64,000 nucleotides of DNA, taken from positions 73,884,858-73,948,857 of the forward strand of contig OY757010.1 in the NCBI GenBank assembly GCA_963580285.1, read 5' to 3'. The notes beneath the pieces are model-generated. The model was not told the DNA's origin. It saw only the letters and a list, made by a program, of their open reading frames with translations, and searched no databases. The position numbers were made by a program, and so were the translations under genes. The stretch's first letter is position 1. Each line of letters starts with the position of its first letter. Below, one piece after another: positions 1 to 9,880 of this stretch. Source of the DNA: Lucinisca nassula (lineage: Eukaryota; Mollusca; Bivalvia; Lucinida; Lucinidae).

Positions 1-328
1 TTCTGACGATCACCACCTCTATATCTTTTTTTGTGTGTCTAAATTTGATTTCTTCCGAATCTAATCCTGTTTTGATAAAGGTTGCTAGCCCTCCCCCCGC
101 GCTCCCCCTTTTCCCTACTGAAAATGACCGGAGTTTTGTATCCTGGAATTTTTGTTGGTTTACTATCTTTTTGGAGAAAGTTTCTTGGATAGCTATTACC
201 TCCGGTGTGTAGCCTAAAGTTTCTAGATAATTCCCTAAAGCCCCGAGTTTTGTTCCATTTTCCCTGCCAGACAGACTACGGGCGTTCCACTGCAACACAC
301 GGATTTTCGCAATGGTGCTGGGGTCCAT
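1..328 (-). CDS. LINE ORF2, N-terminal endonuclease part (runs off window)
   Basis: An open frame starts at the ATG at 328 and stays open for 109 codons to the window edge. It reads as the start of the apurinic-type endonuclease of a non-LTR retrotransposon: the strand-opening motif VLQWNARSL near residue 11, then AIQET near residue 47 (the catalytic Glu), then a Gly-rich GSAGGGLATFIKTGL segment near residue 80. In this family the enzyme nicks target DNA and the downstream reverse transcriptase, outside the window, copies the RNA. ORF1 ends 27 bases upstream in the same frame, the usual ORF1-ORF2 order. No lesion is visible in this part. Jockey/I-type membership is inferred from the ORF1 zinc-knuckle layout; the clade is not settled. 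Confidence 0.85.
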   Translation of the reverse strand, partial: MDPSTIAKIRVLQWNARSLSGRENGTKLGALGNYLETLGYTPEVIAIQETFSKKIVNQQKFQDTKLRSFSVGKRGSAGGGLATFIKTGLDSEEIKFRHTKKDIEVVIVR

Positions 329-355
329 AATTAGGCAGTTTGAGTTTTTTATGTT

Positions 356-1213
356 TTAGTGTCGTGTGTTTTTACGTCCACCCTTGATCCTTCGTCCAGG
401 ATCAGTGGAGCTGTAATCCGCGTTTTTCCTTAAGGGGTCTTGTGTATCGCGCTTGTTGTGTTTTCTCCATGTGATTTTCGCTTTCCGCCTGTTTTGTGCG
501 GGTGTGGGTGTGGCGCTGGTTTGTTTATTTTCCGTTGATTCTGATGGTGATGGGGGGTTCTCATTGTTTGCGGCGGTTTCCCCTGTGGTGCCCGACGTAT
601 TCATGTCGGTTTCCACTCTGTGTGTGGTGGCGTTTTCGATGATGAGGTCTATGACCTCATCTGACGCCTTGATGCTTAGCAGTTTTTGTTTGTTGAGCTC
701 GTGCAGGATTGAGCTCGTGGCCTTTTTTATTGCTGCGGCGATGAGAGTTTCGACCTCCATTTTTGTGTAGGTCTCTTTATTATTCTCCTTTTGGTTTTCG
801 GGGGCTTGTGCAGGGGGTGCGGTAAAAGCCGCACTGGGGGGTGCGGTGTAAGCCGCACCCAAGCTCCTGATTTCTTGCGCGGTGTTTATTGATTGAGATT
901 GGGATTTTGCTTGTTCCCAATCTCTGGCTATTTGACCGTTTATTTGATCGATTTGCGCCTTGTAGTTAAGAAAGAATGTGCACCCGCGCCATGCTGCTCC
1001 ATGGCCGGCTAATCCGCAATTTGCGCACTTTTTATTATGCTTTGTTTTGCACTCATTATGTTTATGGACCCCAGCACAGTGCGGGCATGTGGTTTTTTTT
1101 GTTTCGGCAATTTTTTTCTGAGTGGCCATATTTCTGACACTTTTGGCAGCGCAGGTATTGCAAATAGCATGGTTGCAGTGGATAAGTGATATCTGCTGTA
1201 CTGGTAATCTCAA
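356..1213 (-). pseudogene. LINE ORF1 (gag-like), C-terminal part with zinc knuckles 2 and 3
   Basis: This frame carries the second and third zinc knuckles of a jockey/I-type ORF1 protein: CPHCAGVHKHNEC (CX2CX3HX4C), then CANCGLAGHGAAWRGC (CX2CX4HX6C). They are followed by FFLNYKAQIDQING and a Gln/Ala/Pro/Ser-rich, basic C-terminus. ORF1 proteins of this kind bind the element RNA and form the RNP. The first knuckle is in a different frame upstream, so only the part from about 1100 downwards is genuine; the residues before the first CPHC are out-of-frame read-through. A one-base frame change between 1062 and 1213 therefore splits the gene. ORF2 starts 27 bases further on. Confidence 0.8.
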
Positions 1214-1661
1214 AGGTTGGCGTTTCCTTATTAAAAGTTAGTTTAACTAGATCGAGATCTTTGCCCCTGGACGCTATCCTATGTGCATCGCTGATTTGAT
1301 AGCGCCCAAAGTCAAACATCTCCCTGAGTTTTTCCTCCCTGATGTTTGCCCCGATTTTCAGTGTCGCGTATGTCTTTTTTTGATGTGGTTTACTGCGTGT
1401 GTTGCTTGAATTCGGTTTTCCCTGTAATTCTGATAAGCTTTTACCTATAGTTATTTTAAGATCAAGGCCCTGGTAGTTGAAACCCTTTGCTTTTGATTCC
1501 TTGGCAGCCGAGATTTTAAAAATTGGGCCCTTTCCTTTCCCCGGGGCATGTGCTTCAAAGACCTCCCCTATGTAGGTCCTGAAGCCCGATGCAAATTGCT
1601 CCATTTTCTGAATGGGGAAAGCGCCCCCCACCAGCGCAAACATGACGTATACATATGTCAT
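1062..1661 (-). pseudogene. LINE ORF1, central part with first zinc knuckle
   Basis: The middle of the ORF1 protein. A globular region with an ISDAHRIASRGKDLDLVKLTF stretch, typical of the RRM-like/pre-knuckle region, is followed by YPLQPCYLQYLRCQKCQKYG and the first zinc knuckle CQKCQKYGHSEKNC (CX2CX4HX4C). The frame then stops, and knuckles 2 and 3 continue in another frame. Its ATG at 1661 overlaps the stop of the upstream piece in an ATGA tetranucleotide (1658-1661), so the frame changes at both ends. Two opposite frameshifts in a decayed element are the simplest explanation. Coupled re-initiation at ATGA is an alternative. Confidence 0.75.
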
Positions 1662-2431
1662 GCCCGTTGCCGCTGTTTGGCGCGCCTCCGGTCTTTCCTT
1701 GCAAGAGGCGGGGGTGGGAACGGGGTTTGGTGCCCTATCTGCATGTCCCTCTTTGTGAGTCCTCCCATTTTTTTGCCCACTTCTGTGAAAGCCCCCTCCT
1801 CCATGTCCTCCTCCCCGGCTCCGGAGTCGATGACCAAGACTGGGTCCAGGTCCTCCATCCCCTCCCCCAGTCCAAGGTTCATGGCCTTAGGAAGCGGCCG
1901 CCCCTCAAATGAATCCCCCTCTGAGTCGCTGGACAGGTATGTCCTGTCCCGCTTTTGGCCCGTGGCCTGGCTCTGATCAGTCTGATCAGGGACCACCTTC
2001 CCTTTGAAAGCCCCGGGTTTAGGGGTAGAGGTCATTTTTGACCCCATGGATCCCAGAAGGGTGAGAGTTGGATATCTTACCCCATCGCGCCATTCCCCTT
2101 CCTGCGTGGTGTTACCCTTTCCCTGGGTGACAAGCCCCTCAGGGAGGGGCTCAGAGACCTCGGTCTCTGAGCTCTCCCCTGCTGGGCTCGCCACCAGGTC
2201 CGCAACCATGTCACAGACATCCCTGGTCCTATCCAGGCCCTACCCCTCCCCAACCGATTGCTTTTGCTCAGCCTGCGCAGCAGGTGCTGCGGCGGATGCC
2301 CCATCCCCTGATAAAGGGTCAGTGGAAACGATGGGGGTAGCAGAGCCCACCCCCGGACCCATATCATGGGCCCCTGAGCCTATCACGACCTTGTCTTGGG
2401 TTTTGTCCTTCATTTTACTACTAATCAACAC
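1658..2431 (-). pseudogene. LINE ORF1, N-terminal low-complexity part
   Basis: Two pieces in the same frame, 2431-2240 and 2209-1658, are separated by a stop at 2240-2242. They encode an acidic, Gly/Ser/Pro-rich N-terminal extension (for example YLSSDSEGDSFEG and DSGAGEEDMEEGAF) with no recognisable domain, as is usual for the N-terminus of jockey/I-type ORF1 proteins. The assignment rests on position directly upstream of the zinc-knuckle part, the same strand and the absence of spacing. The first ATG (2431) lies exactly at the border of a SINE insertion, so the original start may have been further upstream. This stretch is clearly more GC-rich than the rest of the window. Confidence 0.6.
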
Positions 2432-2767
2432 ACCGGCCCCGATAGCTCAGTTGGTAGAGTGTCCGCTCCGGGGAACGGGAGGTCTCGGGTTCGATCCCGG
2501 GCCGCGACATACCAAAGTCGTTAAAAATGGTACTAGCTGCTCCTCGTTTGGCACTCAGATTTACGGGGTAGAGCTAGGACTGGTCGATCCAGTGTCAGGA
2601 TAATGTGACTGGGTGTGGTATCATGTAATGTGTCTGGGACATGATACTTCAGTGAGGCAGCACTATAAACGTGAGCATTGAGCTCCCTGTCGCAACCAGA
2701 CACCGTCGTGATATGACTGAAAAATTGTTGAAAGCGACGTTAAACCCGAATTCACACACACACACAC
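2431..2767 (+). mobile_element. SINE-A, tRNA-derived, full length with 14-bp TSD
   Basis: The head is tRNA-like, with box A TAGCTCAGTTGGTAGAG and box B GGTTCGATCCC (2442-2510). A unique body follows, with ATATGACTGAAAAATTGTTG and then GCGACGTTAAACCC, and a (CA)n tail. Identical 14-bp direct repeats, ACTACTAATCAACA, lie at 2417-2430 and 2768-2781, proving retroposition into the 5' end of the LINE. A second copy sits at 60284-60607 on the other strand. It is not called a tRNA gene because the anticodon arm is poorly paired and the body follows immediately. Confidence 0.9.
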
Positions 2768-2781
2768 ACTACTAATCAACA

Positions 2782-3223
2782 ATATACTAACACAACAACA
2801 ATATACTAGCACAATACTGACAATACTGACAATGTACTAACTAATCAACTTAATCAAAATGTCACTTTTTAACACGTCGAGAAGCCAGTTTTCACAGCTT
2901 GGAAAGGTGTGAAAATAGGTGTGACACCGTGTATTGTGTCAAACAAGATTGCAGACTATTGTCTGCAGAACAAGATTAATACAAAAAATAATAACTAGAG
3001 CAAGAGATCAATACGTCCTACCTGTCCGAAGACTCTACCTGGAGTGGATATCAAAATGTGAGTCCAGGATTATTCCCTGCAATCGTTTATTGTCCATTTA
3101 TTGCCCTGTTGAGTAGAGCTGATATTTAATCATTTTCTTACACATCGACGCGCAGATTGGCGCGTGTCAAGCGGGCGCCTGTTAACAGTTTTTGTTCACG
3201 ACTATGCAAACGTATTGGATGAA
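2782..3223. other. No gene seen; short imperfect repeats
   Basis: 2780-2870 holds imperfect repeats of ACAATACTGACAATAYACTA, probably the 5' leader of the LINE interrupted by SINE-A. The rest shows nothing I recognise. Confidence 0.4.
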
Positions 3224-3293
3224 TCATCACGAAACCACGCCTATATAATTTTTAACTTATTAAAACCCCACTTTTATTGAGTAAAACTTGGAA
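3224..3293 (+). mobile_element. FB-MITE fragment (left end)
   Basis: CATCACGAAACCACGCCTAT followed by an A/T-rich stretch and CCCCACTTTTAT matches the left end of the fold-back MITE family seen complete at 12163-12443. The rest of the element is missing. Confidence 0.7.
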
Positions 3294-3667
3294 GGCATCA
3301 CTTTTTCTTAACTTAAAACGGCAAATGCATAAAAAGGGATTGACCTACTTTGCACATCCTCCGCGATAGAAGTCACTCACTAACAAAATAAATACAAATT
3401 CAAGCCCGAGACCGCGTAGGCCGGCACTCCATGTTATTATGTTACATATTGTATGTACAGATAAAATAAAAAAAAAATATATATATATATATAAACCACT
3501 AGCACAATCTTGCAGGTACAAAAACTGTCACCCCCAGCAACTGTGAGCGGGTGGGCTTGCCCTAAAATGGACAACACCACCTTTAAGGCACAAGAAAAAC
3601 AAACAAAACAGGTCCGTGGCGGGGTAAGCACACCCGCCCGCATATATATACTTAAAAAATAGACCAC
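3294..3667. other. No gene seen; short (TA)n tract
   Basis: Contains A10/(TA)n at about 3468-3494 and otherwise no feature I can name. Confidence 0.4.
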
Positions 3668-4125
3668 TCAACAAGCTGGGGAAACAGACCAAACAATGTA
3701 ATAAAGGTTCCTTTTAAAAGGAAAGGCTTGCCTGGTTTTAAGGGTACTGTTCCTGGTGTAAATGTAGCCATATTGCTGCCACATGGATGTACGAGTTGAT
3801 GTAGATGAAAGTACTGGTGAGGAACCAAGTTGCACTGTTCTTGTTAATGGGACATAAACTTTTGATGCAGTGTACTCAAAGGCAATATATGGTTTATCTA
3901 TACAAATGGAATGGACAAACCCATGAGGTGTCAATTTTCTATCTGGCACTACCCTGACATTTATTGGAAGAATTATTTCAATGTTAAGGTAACTGAGGCA
4001 TTGACATGTGACCCAATGATCACATTCTCACTTTTGACCAACTATGATAGTAAGGGATCATTGTGATGACCCTGTTTTATTGAAATTTGCTCTGTAGTAT
4101 CTGAATAGTAGTTTGAAGAAGACAT
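3668..4125 (-). pseudogene. Unidentified coding-like ORF, probably broken by frameshifts
   Basis: Read on the minus strand, an ATG at 4125 opens 27 codons beginning MSSSNYYSDTTEQ, then a stop. The same frame resumes with VKSENVIIGSHVNASVTLTL up to about 3985. The sense then passes to another frame, which runs without stops from about 4025 down to 3668 and contains EIILPINVRVVPDRKLTPHG and SICIDKPYIAFEYTASKVY. The amino-acid composition looks like a folded protein, not a chance ORF, and the pieces join smoothly if one stop and one frame change are ignored. I do not recognise the family. It could be a processed pseudogene, a TE fragment or exons of a live gene. Confidence 0.4.
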
Positions 4126-4273
4126 TGTTAACAGACAGACAGGAGGAATAATGGACTTATGGAGCACGGACGATATGCAATTTGGCAAGTAGAAATGGAC
4201 AAACAAAACAAAATAAATGTCCCTAACAGATTTATGAGAGACAATAATGTGGTAGAACACATCATACATACTG

Positions 4274-4502
4274 TTTGTTTTGCTAGGTTTTACGCCCGTT
4301 CAACAATCTTTCAGTCATATACAGGCGAGTAGTTTCCTATCCATCGTCCCTAGAAAGTACCAGTACTAGACTCCGATCCTCCGACACAAACTACCAAATG
4401 TTCTCACATAAACGATCATGGCCGGTAGCGGGGCTCGAACCCATGACCCTCAAGTGATTACAAGTCAGCGACCTTAATCACTGGACCACGGAGGCGGTCT
4501 TC
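4274..4502 (-). mobile_element. SINE-B, tRNA-Thr-like head, 11-bp TSD
   Basis: Read on the minus strand it starts with a tRNA-like head (TGGTCCAGTGATTAAGG as box A, GGGTTCGAGCCCC as box B). The anticodon loop CTTGTAA would read TGT (Thr). The body contains ATATGACTGAAAGATTGTTG, shared with SINE-A, and ends GGGCGTAAAACC. CATACATACTG is duplicated at 4263-4273 and 4503-4513. Confidence 0.85.
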
Positions 4503-4513
4503 CATACATACTG

Positions 4514-5188
4514 AGTATACATTCATGTCATGTGGCCAGTAAACATGTAATTGTTAGGTGGCGACACAAATATACATACAAGGGAGTATAAGACAAAGGA
4601 GGAAGAGACATTAAATGTTAACATCTTTTATTAGCAAAGTATAAAAACTATTATAAACAAGAGACAACCAAAGTTAACAATGTTACCAATGTTAACTTTT
4701 TTATCTGAATGTCTAAAAAGAAATAAACAGTATAAAGCTATTTAAGGTGAGTCTTAATCTTGATAAAAACTGGACCAATTGACTGTCAGTACGCCGTAAA
4801 CTTTGTCCATTTATTGGTGGCAGTACCTTCAATATAACTAGAGCTGTCAGTGACCCTGACTAGCGCCCCGGCAGCGCTATCAGAGGAGTAAGACAATGTT
4901 GCTGTTAAAAAACTATAAGAACAAGGAAATGAAAGAACGTAGCTCAAAGAATCATTTTAAACATGATAACTCGGTTTTAGAAACCAACCTGGGTTTTGAG
5001 CACAACACATCCTCTCATGATGATAGACAATACTGTCAAGTTATTCTAAAATCAATCCAGTAATAAGAAAGATATTGATCGGACACGATAAAAAAAAGAC
5101 GCAGCAGTTCAGTTGACCTACTCTAGTTAACACTTCTGAATCTACCCTATAAAATTTCAACACTAGAAAAAGTACCCATAGGATCCGG
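4514..5188. other. No feature recognised
   Basis: AT-rich sequence without a supported ORF, RNA gene or repeat. Confidence 0.4.
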
Positions 5189-5952
5189 ATGCCCCCGCCA
5201 AATGCCATTCATAAAAAATATTACAAATATACTTCAAATCAATCATAAAATATGCATGAAGGGCAGATAATCCAAAAACCAAAAATGCAAGAGTTGTCTT
5301 CCTTGTTCATGACACATCGTCTCAGTGTGATGAATGCACCTGTGAAGTTTCATGAATATATTCCATACGGTTTAGGAGTTATGGCCCGGAAACGGTTAAC
5401 TATATGGTACTAAGTCAAGGGCAGATAGTCCAAAAACCAAAAATGCAAGAGTTGTCTTCCTTGTTCATGACACATCGTCTCAGTGTGATGAATGCACCTG
5501 TGAGGTTTCATGAATATATTCCACACGGTTTAGGAGTTATGGCCCGGACACGGTTTACTATATGGTACTAAGTCAAGGGCAGATAATCCAAATACCAAAG
5601 ATGCAAGATTTGTCTGTCTTGTTCATGACACATCGTCTCAGCGTGATGAATGCAACTGTGAAGATTCATGAATATATTCCATACGGTTTAGGAGTTATGG
5701 CCCGGACACGGTTTACTATATGGTACTAAGTCAAGGGCAGATAATCCAAAAACCATAAATGCAAGAGTTGTCTTCCTTGTTCATGGCACATCGTCTCAGT
5801 GTGATGAATGCACCTGTGAAGTTTCATGAATATATTCCATACGGTTTAGGAGTGATGGCCCGGACACGATGTCGGGACGGACGGACGAACGAACGGACGG
5901 ACAGGGGTAAAACTTAATGCCCTTCCGCTATTCTCCGAATACGCGGGGGCAT
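5189..5952. mobile_element. TIR element with four 158-bp tandem units
   Basis: The ends are ATGCCCCCGC (5189) and GCGGGGGCAT (to 5952), inverted copies of each other. Inside are four tandem units starting GGGCAGATARTCCAAA at 5261, 5419, 5577 and 5735 (exact 158-bp period). They are followed by a GACGGACGGACGAACGAACG tract. No coding capacity. The same ends and layout recur at 20978-22404 and 37665-37955, so this is a non-autonomous DNA element family carrying a variable internal satellite. Confidence 0.8.
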
Positions 5953-6525
5953 AAAAACCCATCGAGTTTTGACCTTCGAGTGAATTGTAGACTGCTACAC
6001 AGATGATTTATGAGTGTGGTCAGGTAAACTGTATTGACGGTAGTGCTGTGTAGTCCGTGGCCTGGTGGATAAATTCGCTTCGGTGTTTAGTGAAACTTTC
6101 GCACAGAAACGAGAGCTATGTCACTAGACCATCTCTTACTAAACTGGTACCCTGTATTCTATTTAAATATGCGAAACCTACTGAGCTATAGGGTGAGGGA
6201 ACCAGAATACCGGAAAAAGCTGACTGTATCTCTGATTTTTGCTTTAAAAAAAAACACCTGAGGATCCAAAATAACATAGAAAGAGAAGTCTAAAACCGGA
6301 ACCACATTTCCAATCTAAATGGCTTGCAGCCGTAGCTAAAAATGTACATACGTTACATAAATATACAAAAATCAAAAAAAAAAAAAAAAAAAAAAAAATA
6401 CCAATATCAAAATTGACCCTTTCCTGCTCTGACACGGTTCGACATATTGACAAGCAAAAAATTATAACGTCGAGTAGAAGACAAAATGGACCGACTGCAG
6501 CGGACTTACGATAGACACGGACGGA
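5953..6525. other. No gene seen; poly(A) tract
   Basis: Contains a poly(A) run at about 6376-6398. No supported feature otherwise. Confidence 0.4.
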
Positions 6526-6682
6526 CGGGGCTGGAGCCGAGCGATGGTCTCCCCATTCACCGGCAACGTGGAATTGGGATACCACCGAACGGCTACGGTG
6601 TAGTGCCAGAATGGATTCGTTCCCTGGGACCCCACCAGCTGACGACCCGCGACACGGGGAAACTGGAAACAACAACAACAAC
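6526..6682 (+). mobile_element. SINE-C, short retroposon with (AAC)n tail
   Basis: About 155 bp starting GGGGCTGGAGCCGAGCGATGG and ending in (AAC)n. It is roughly 85% identical by eye to the minus-strand copy at 17869-18021, which has a clear TSD. No tRNA-like boxes are evident and I do not recognise the source RNA. An in-frame reading (PNGYGVVP, GPHQL) is conserved between copies but too short to call coding. Confidence 0.65.
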
Positions 6683-6895
6683 AGTAAAACTGGGTTTTAC
6701 AGGGTTAAACATTATTTTTTCTTATTTCTGCTCAAAAACATAGATTGTGGGTACTCGTTAAAACCGCCGAAATATGAAGAATACCATTTTTTATGTGGAA
6801 AATTATAGTGGATTTTTTTTTTCAATATATTTGAATAGGCGTGTTTTCGATTTTTTTCAAATATTATTTCTAAAATATAGATTGTGGGTATTTGT
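6683..6895 (+). mobile_element. FB-MITE, degenerate and partial
   Basis: Contains the family landmarks AAACTGGGTTTTACAGG, CTTATTTCTGCTC, ATAGATTGTGGGTACTCG and AGGCGTGTTTTCG. The left end is missing and the core palindrome is eroded. Confidence 0.7.
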
Positions 6896-7025
6896 GATAA
6901 TAATATACTAATCAAAGTCAAAAAATGAAGGTAATGATAATAATAATAATAAAAATAAAAATAGCAAGAATAATAATTCAATGACCTTGGCGTAACAAAC
7001 CAATAATTATATTAATCCCTGTTAA

Positions 7026-7247
7026 CCCTTTTTGTATCAAATGGAATGTTCCTCCTTATATATAGTACAAGTCCATTTCATGATTTAGGGGTGTCAGGTT
7101 GTGTTTTCTTCAAAATTCATTTGGAAAATGGCTGAACTTTTAGCAAACAGTGTAGGCCCTGATCAGGCGCCGCGTTCTGCGGCGTCTGATCTGGGCCTGC
7201 ACTGTTTGCCAGGGTACCTGTTTTGGGAGTTTCCGGCACTAAATGGG
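7026..7247. mobile_element. pB-MITE (piggyBac-like, TTAA target), subfamily 2
   Basis: Starts CCCTTTTTGTA directly after TTAA (7022-7025) and ends AAATGGG before TTAT (a decayed TTAA). The core is a strong palindrome around GCGCCGCGTTCTGCGGCGTC, flanked by CAAACAGTG/CACTGTTTG. A TTAA target with ends starting CCC is the hallmark of piggyBac-superfamily elements; this one is a 222-bp non-coding derivative. Confidence 0.75.
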
Positions 7248-7716
7248 TTATACACCGCGTAACATCGCGAAGTCACGGGTGAACATCATTGGAAAGGTAG
7301 ACTGAGGACCGCCCGAGGCATTAAGTATATAAGAATATCACCTATTAAATGAATAGACAGCAATCAACTAGGTTGTTTTTCTAGCATTGATTTATATTAT
7401 CCTGGTGCTCTTGCCAAACGCGAATCGGATAGAGGAATACGAACGGGTGCAGTCTGATCTGAGTCATTGGACTATCAAAGCAAGCAAAAACTAAATCATG
7501 GGTTCCGGCTCAATATTATGACCTTATTGTGTGCAATAAACAAATACTGGGATCAGTTTGCGAATACACGCAGTCTGGTCCGAGTCTGTTTAGTTCGCCC
7601 CAGGGGAGATGAGATTCTGCTACATACAGAGACCCGATGAATAACTTCACACAGACTGCGTCTTCGATTGATCGTCTAAATATGATTCAATGTAATAGCA
7701 ACATGAACAATAGATT
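7248..7716. other. No feature recognised
   Basis: Nothing supported on either strand. Confidence 0.4.
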
Positions 7717-8412
7717 CCAGGACAAAATCCCCCCGGACATAATCCCCACCCCCCGGACAAAATCCCCCTTTTTGTAAAGGCGGACAAAATCCCCCCCCCC
7801 CCCCAACATTTGTTCAGGTGCACAAAATCGCCCTGGACAAAATCCCCCCCCCCCCCCCTCCCCGGACATAGTCCCCCCTGCTGTTTATAAAGGTGGACAG
7901 TATCCAGCACACCTCCACATGCACAATTACTGGTTTTTGAAAATCAGTCTGTCGTTTTGAAAACTGCAGATTTCATATCCGATTTGGTGCAGTACTATCA
8001 AAGCCAAATTGGTGCTCATGGGAAATTATTGCCCGTCAACACTGTATAGGTCATTTTGGAGACGTTGCTTGTAAGATCAAAGTAAAAAGGACATACTTGT
8101 TTTAACTTTTTGTAATTGTACATGTGTGTTTTGGGGTTTTATGGACCTCTCAACCCATTAGGATTATGTCTGGCATGATCAGTTAAATTGACATATTCCA
8201 ATAACAGATTCCAATATTTTTCATATTTCTGCTCAAAAACATAGATTGTGGGTAGTGGAAGGATAATTAACTAGAACAATTTAGACCAAGGGTGATTTTT
8301 TCCCGGTGGATTTTGTCCAACTTGACATACAGCGAGGGGGATTTGTCCGCCTTTACAAAAATGGGGGATTTTGTCCGGGGGGGGGGATTATGTCCGGGGG
8401 GATTTTGTCCGG
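7717..8412. mobile_element. Element with C-rich subterminal repeats (GGACAAAATCCCCC TIRs)
   Basis: The left end (7717-7900) holds repeated GGACAAAATCCCCC/GGACATAATCCCC units and the tag TTTGTAAAGGCGGACAAAATC. The right end (8292-8412) holds the same units and tag in inverted orientation. About 390 bp of unrelated DNA lies between, including an FB-MITE remnant (8215-8268, ATAGATTGTGGGTA). This is the layout of a non-autonomous DNA element with subterminal minisatellites. No TSD recognised. Confidence 0.6.
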
Positions 8413-9270
8413 CTACCGAACAATACTATCTTCCAAGCTCTGGGAATCAGTAGCAGAAGACACTTTCAAATATTTTTTTCTTAATTTCCAACGCGAATAA
8501 GGCTTGACATTTCACGTGAATCGTTTGCTGCAGACAATTCACAAGTGATATGAAACATCATTTGGGCTTAGAATTAACAACAAAAATATTTTGAAAAAAA
8601 AAAAAAACAAAAAAAAAAACTTGATAATTAGATCATTTTCGTCGGACTAGTCATGTTGTGTTTAACAACTTTGCGTGTCTTGAGCATACGCTACTGATCG
8701 TTTTATTTTTTATTTTATTTTATTTTATCTTATTTTGTATAATATTTCATTTCAGCAATTCTTGAAAATTTATGTTGCACATTATAAAATGTTCAAAACC
8801 TTGTTGCATTTTACACTGTTGGCTTGTACATTTATGTATTTCAGACTGATTTATGTCGCTAAATACAATTGATATATTTGACACTGGAAGATACTATTTG
8901 TAATCATATATAATACATCATCTATGTTTATTCTTTTTCATTTATTTTTTTTTTCAAGATACACCATAACACAACCTCCACTTTCTTAAATTAAAACAGT
9001 CACCTATATAGTATATAAAAAGCGGTCCTAAAAATGTACGATTTACAATTTGCCTGAGGCAATTTGCACAGGAGGTAGTCGAGTCCTTGGGGAGATAACC
9101 ATTTATTGTCTGTCTTGTTCGCGTTAATTCCCTTGATTTTCAGCACAGCTGAGAAAGGTGATGTCCGTATAAGTCCGGTATGCAGATTAAAGATATTTAG
9201 AGCTTGCATGATTTCATATAAAAAACATGTTCTTCCACATTAGGCTTACTGTCCAAATGGAATTGCTTAC
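8413..9270. other. No gene supported; (TTTTA)n and poly(A) tracts
   Basis: Holds poly(A) at 8594-8620 and a (TTTTA)n-like tract at 8699-8740. A 70-codon minus-strand ORF at 9000-9209 has no recognisable domain. Confidence 0.35.
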
Positions 9271-9880
9271 AAGTTTGTTCTCTTCAACATCTAGTTGTTT
9301 ATGAGTTGTTTTTATATAAGAATAGGTTGTGATTTGCCATTTCTGAACTTTGTTCCGTTCCGTTCCGCAAAGTATAGTTATCCACACTGATAACTATATT
9401 TAACGGAACGGAACGGAACGGAACAAGATTATCCAGAATCAAAGTACAGGCAATGTTCCGGAATCGATACACTTACCTCACACCTCCCATCAGTGACGCC
9501 AACGGGAAAGAAACACGAAGATGAAGTGACTATACCCTGATGAAAACATCCCTAGCGGATAGCCGAAATGGCAGTTACTTTCCCACAAAATGACCAAACG
9601 GTTATCCAAACACAAACCACAACAACGACAGAACTTGAGAACCGCCCCGGAACGGTAAGCAAAAAGTACTTCAAAAGTATTTGACCTAGCCCCATGAAAC
9701 TTCACACACTTATTCACCATCACAAGGGCTACATTCTGACCAAGGGCAATAACCCGGTTGTCATTTGTGGCTGAATTATCTCCACTTGAAATTTTGCAAA
9801 AACTCAGAAATTGGCTCCCACGGGGGATTGGTCACCTATAGACAACATTCTACTGAACAGGTAAACACAGCTGTTTCTCA
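9271..9880 (-). repeat. Left arm of a large inverted repeat (610 bp)
   Basis: This segment is repeated in inverted orientation at 12531-13147 with only occasional differences. It begins at the shared AAGTTTGTTCTCTTCAACAT and ends at CAGCTGTTTCTCAT. It includes a hairpin of GTTCC/GGAAC pentamers around GCAAAGTATAGTTATCCACA (9354-9425). The part with ACCGTTCCGGGGCGGTTCT is a relative of the dispersed repeat R (17148-17700). A 77-codon minus-strand ORF in it is duplicated with the arm and is not considered a gene. Confidence 0.85.

Noticed and set aside
356..770. Plus-strand ORF of 105 codons opposite the LINE ORF1
   Set aside because: Antisense shadow of ORF1; hydrophobic composition arises from the reverse strand of a Lys/Gln/Ala-rich region.
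2438..2512. tRNA gene
   Set aside because: The A and B boxes are good but the anticodon arm is mispaired. The sequence continues into a repeated body with a (CA)n tail and an exact TSD: it is a SINE head. The same applies to heads at 4430-4500, 14930-14990, 31230-31300, 31721-31795, 58860-58940, 59990-60055 and 60530-60607.
5261..5870. CRISPR array
   Set aside because: 158-bp units are contiguous direct repeats without alternating unique spacers, and the genome is eukaryotic. The same reasoning excludes the 46-bp and 31-bp arrays.
9490..9723. 77-codon ORF conserved with 12531-12923
   Set aside because: Conserved only because the whole 610-bp arm is duplicated; the homologous stretches at 17148 and 27990 do not keep the frame.
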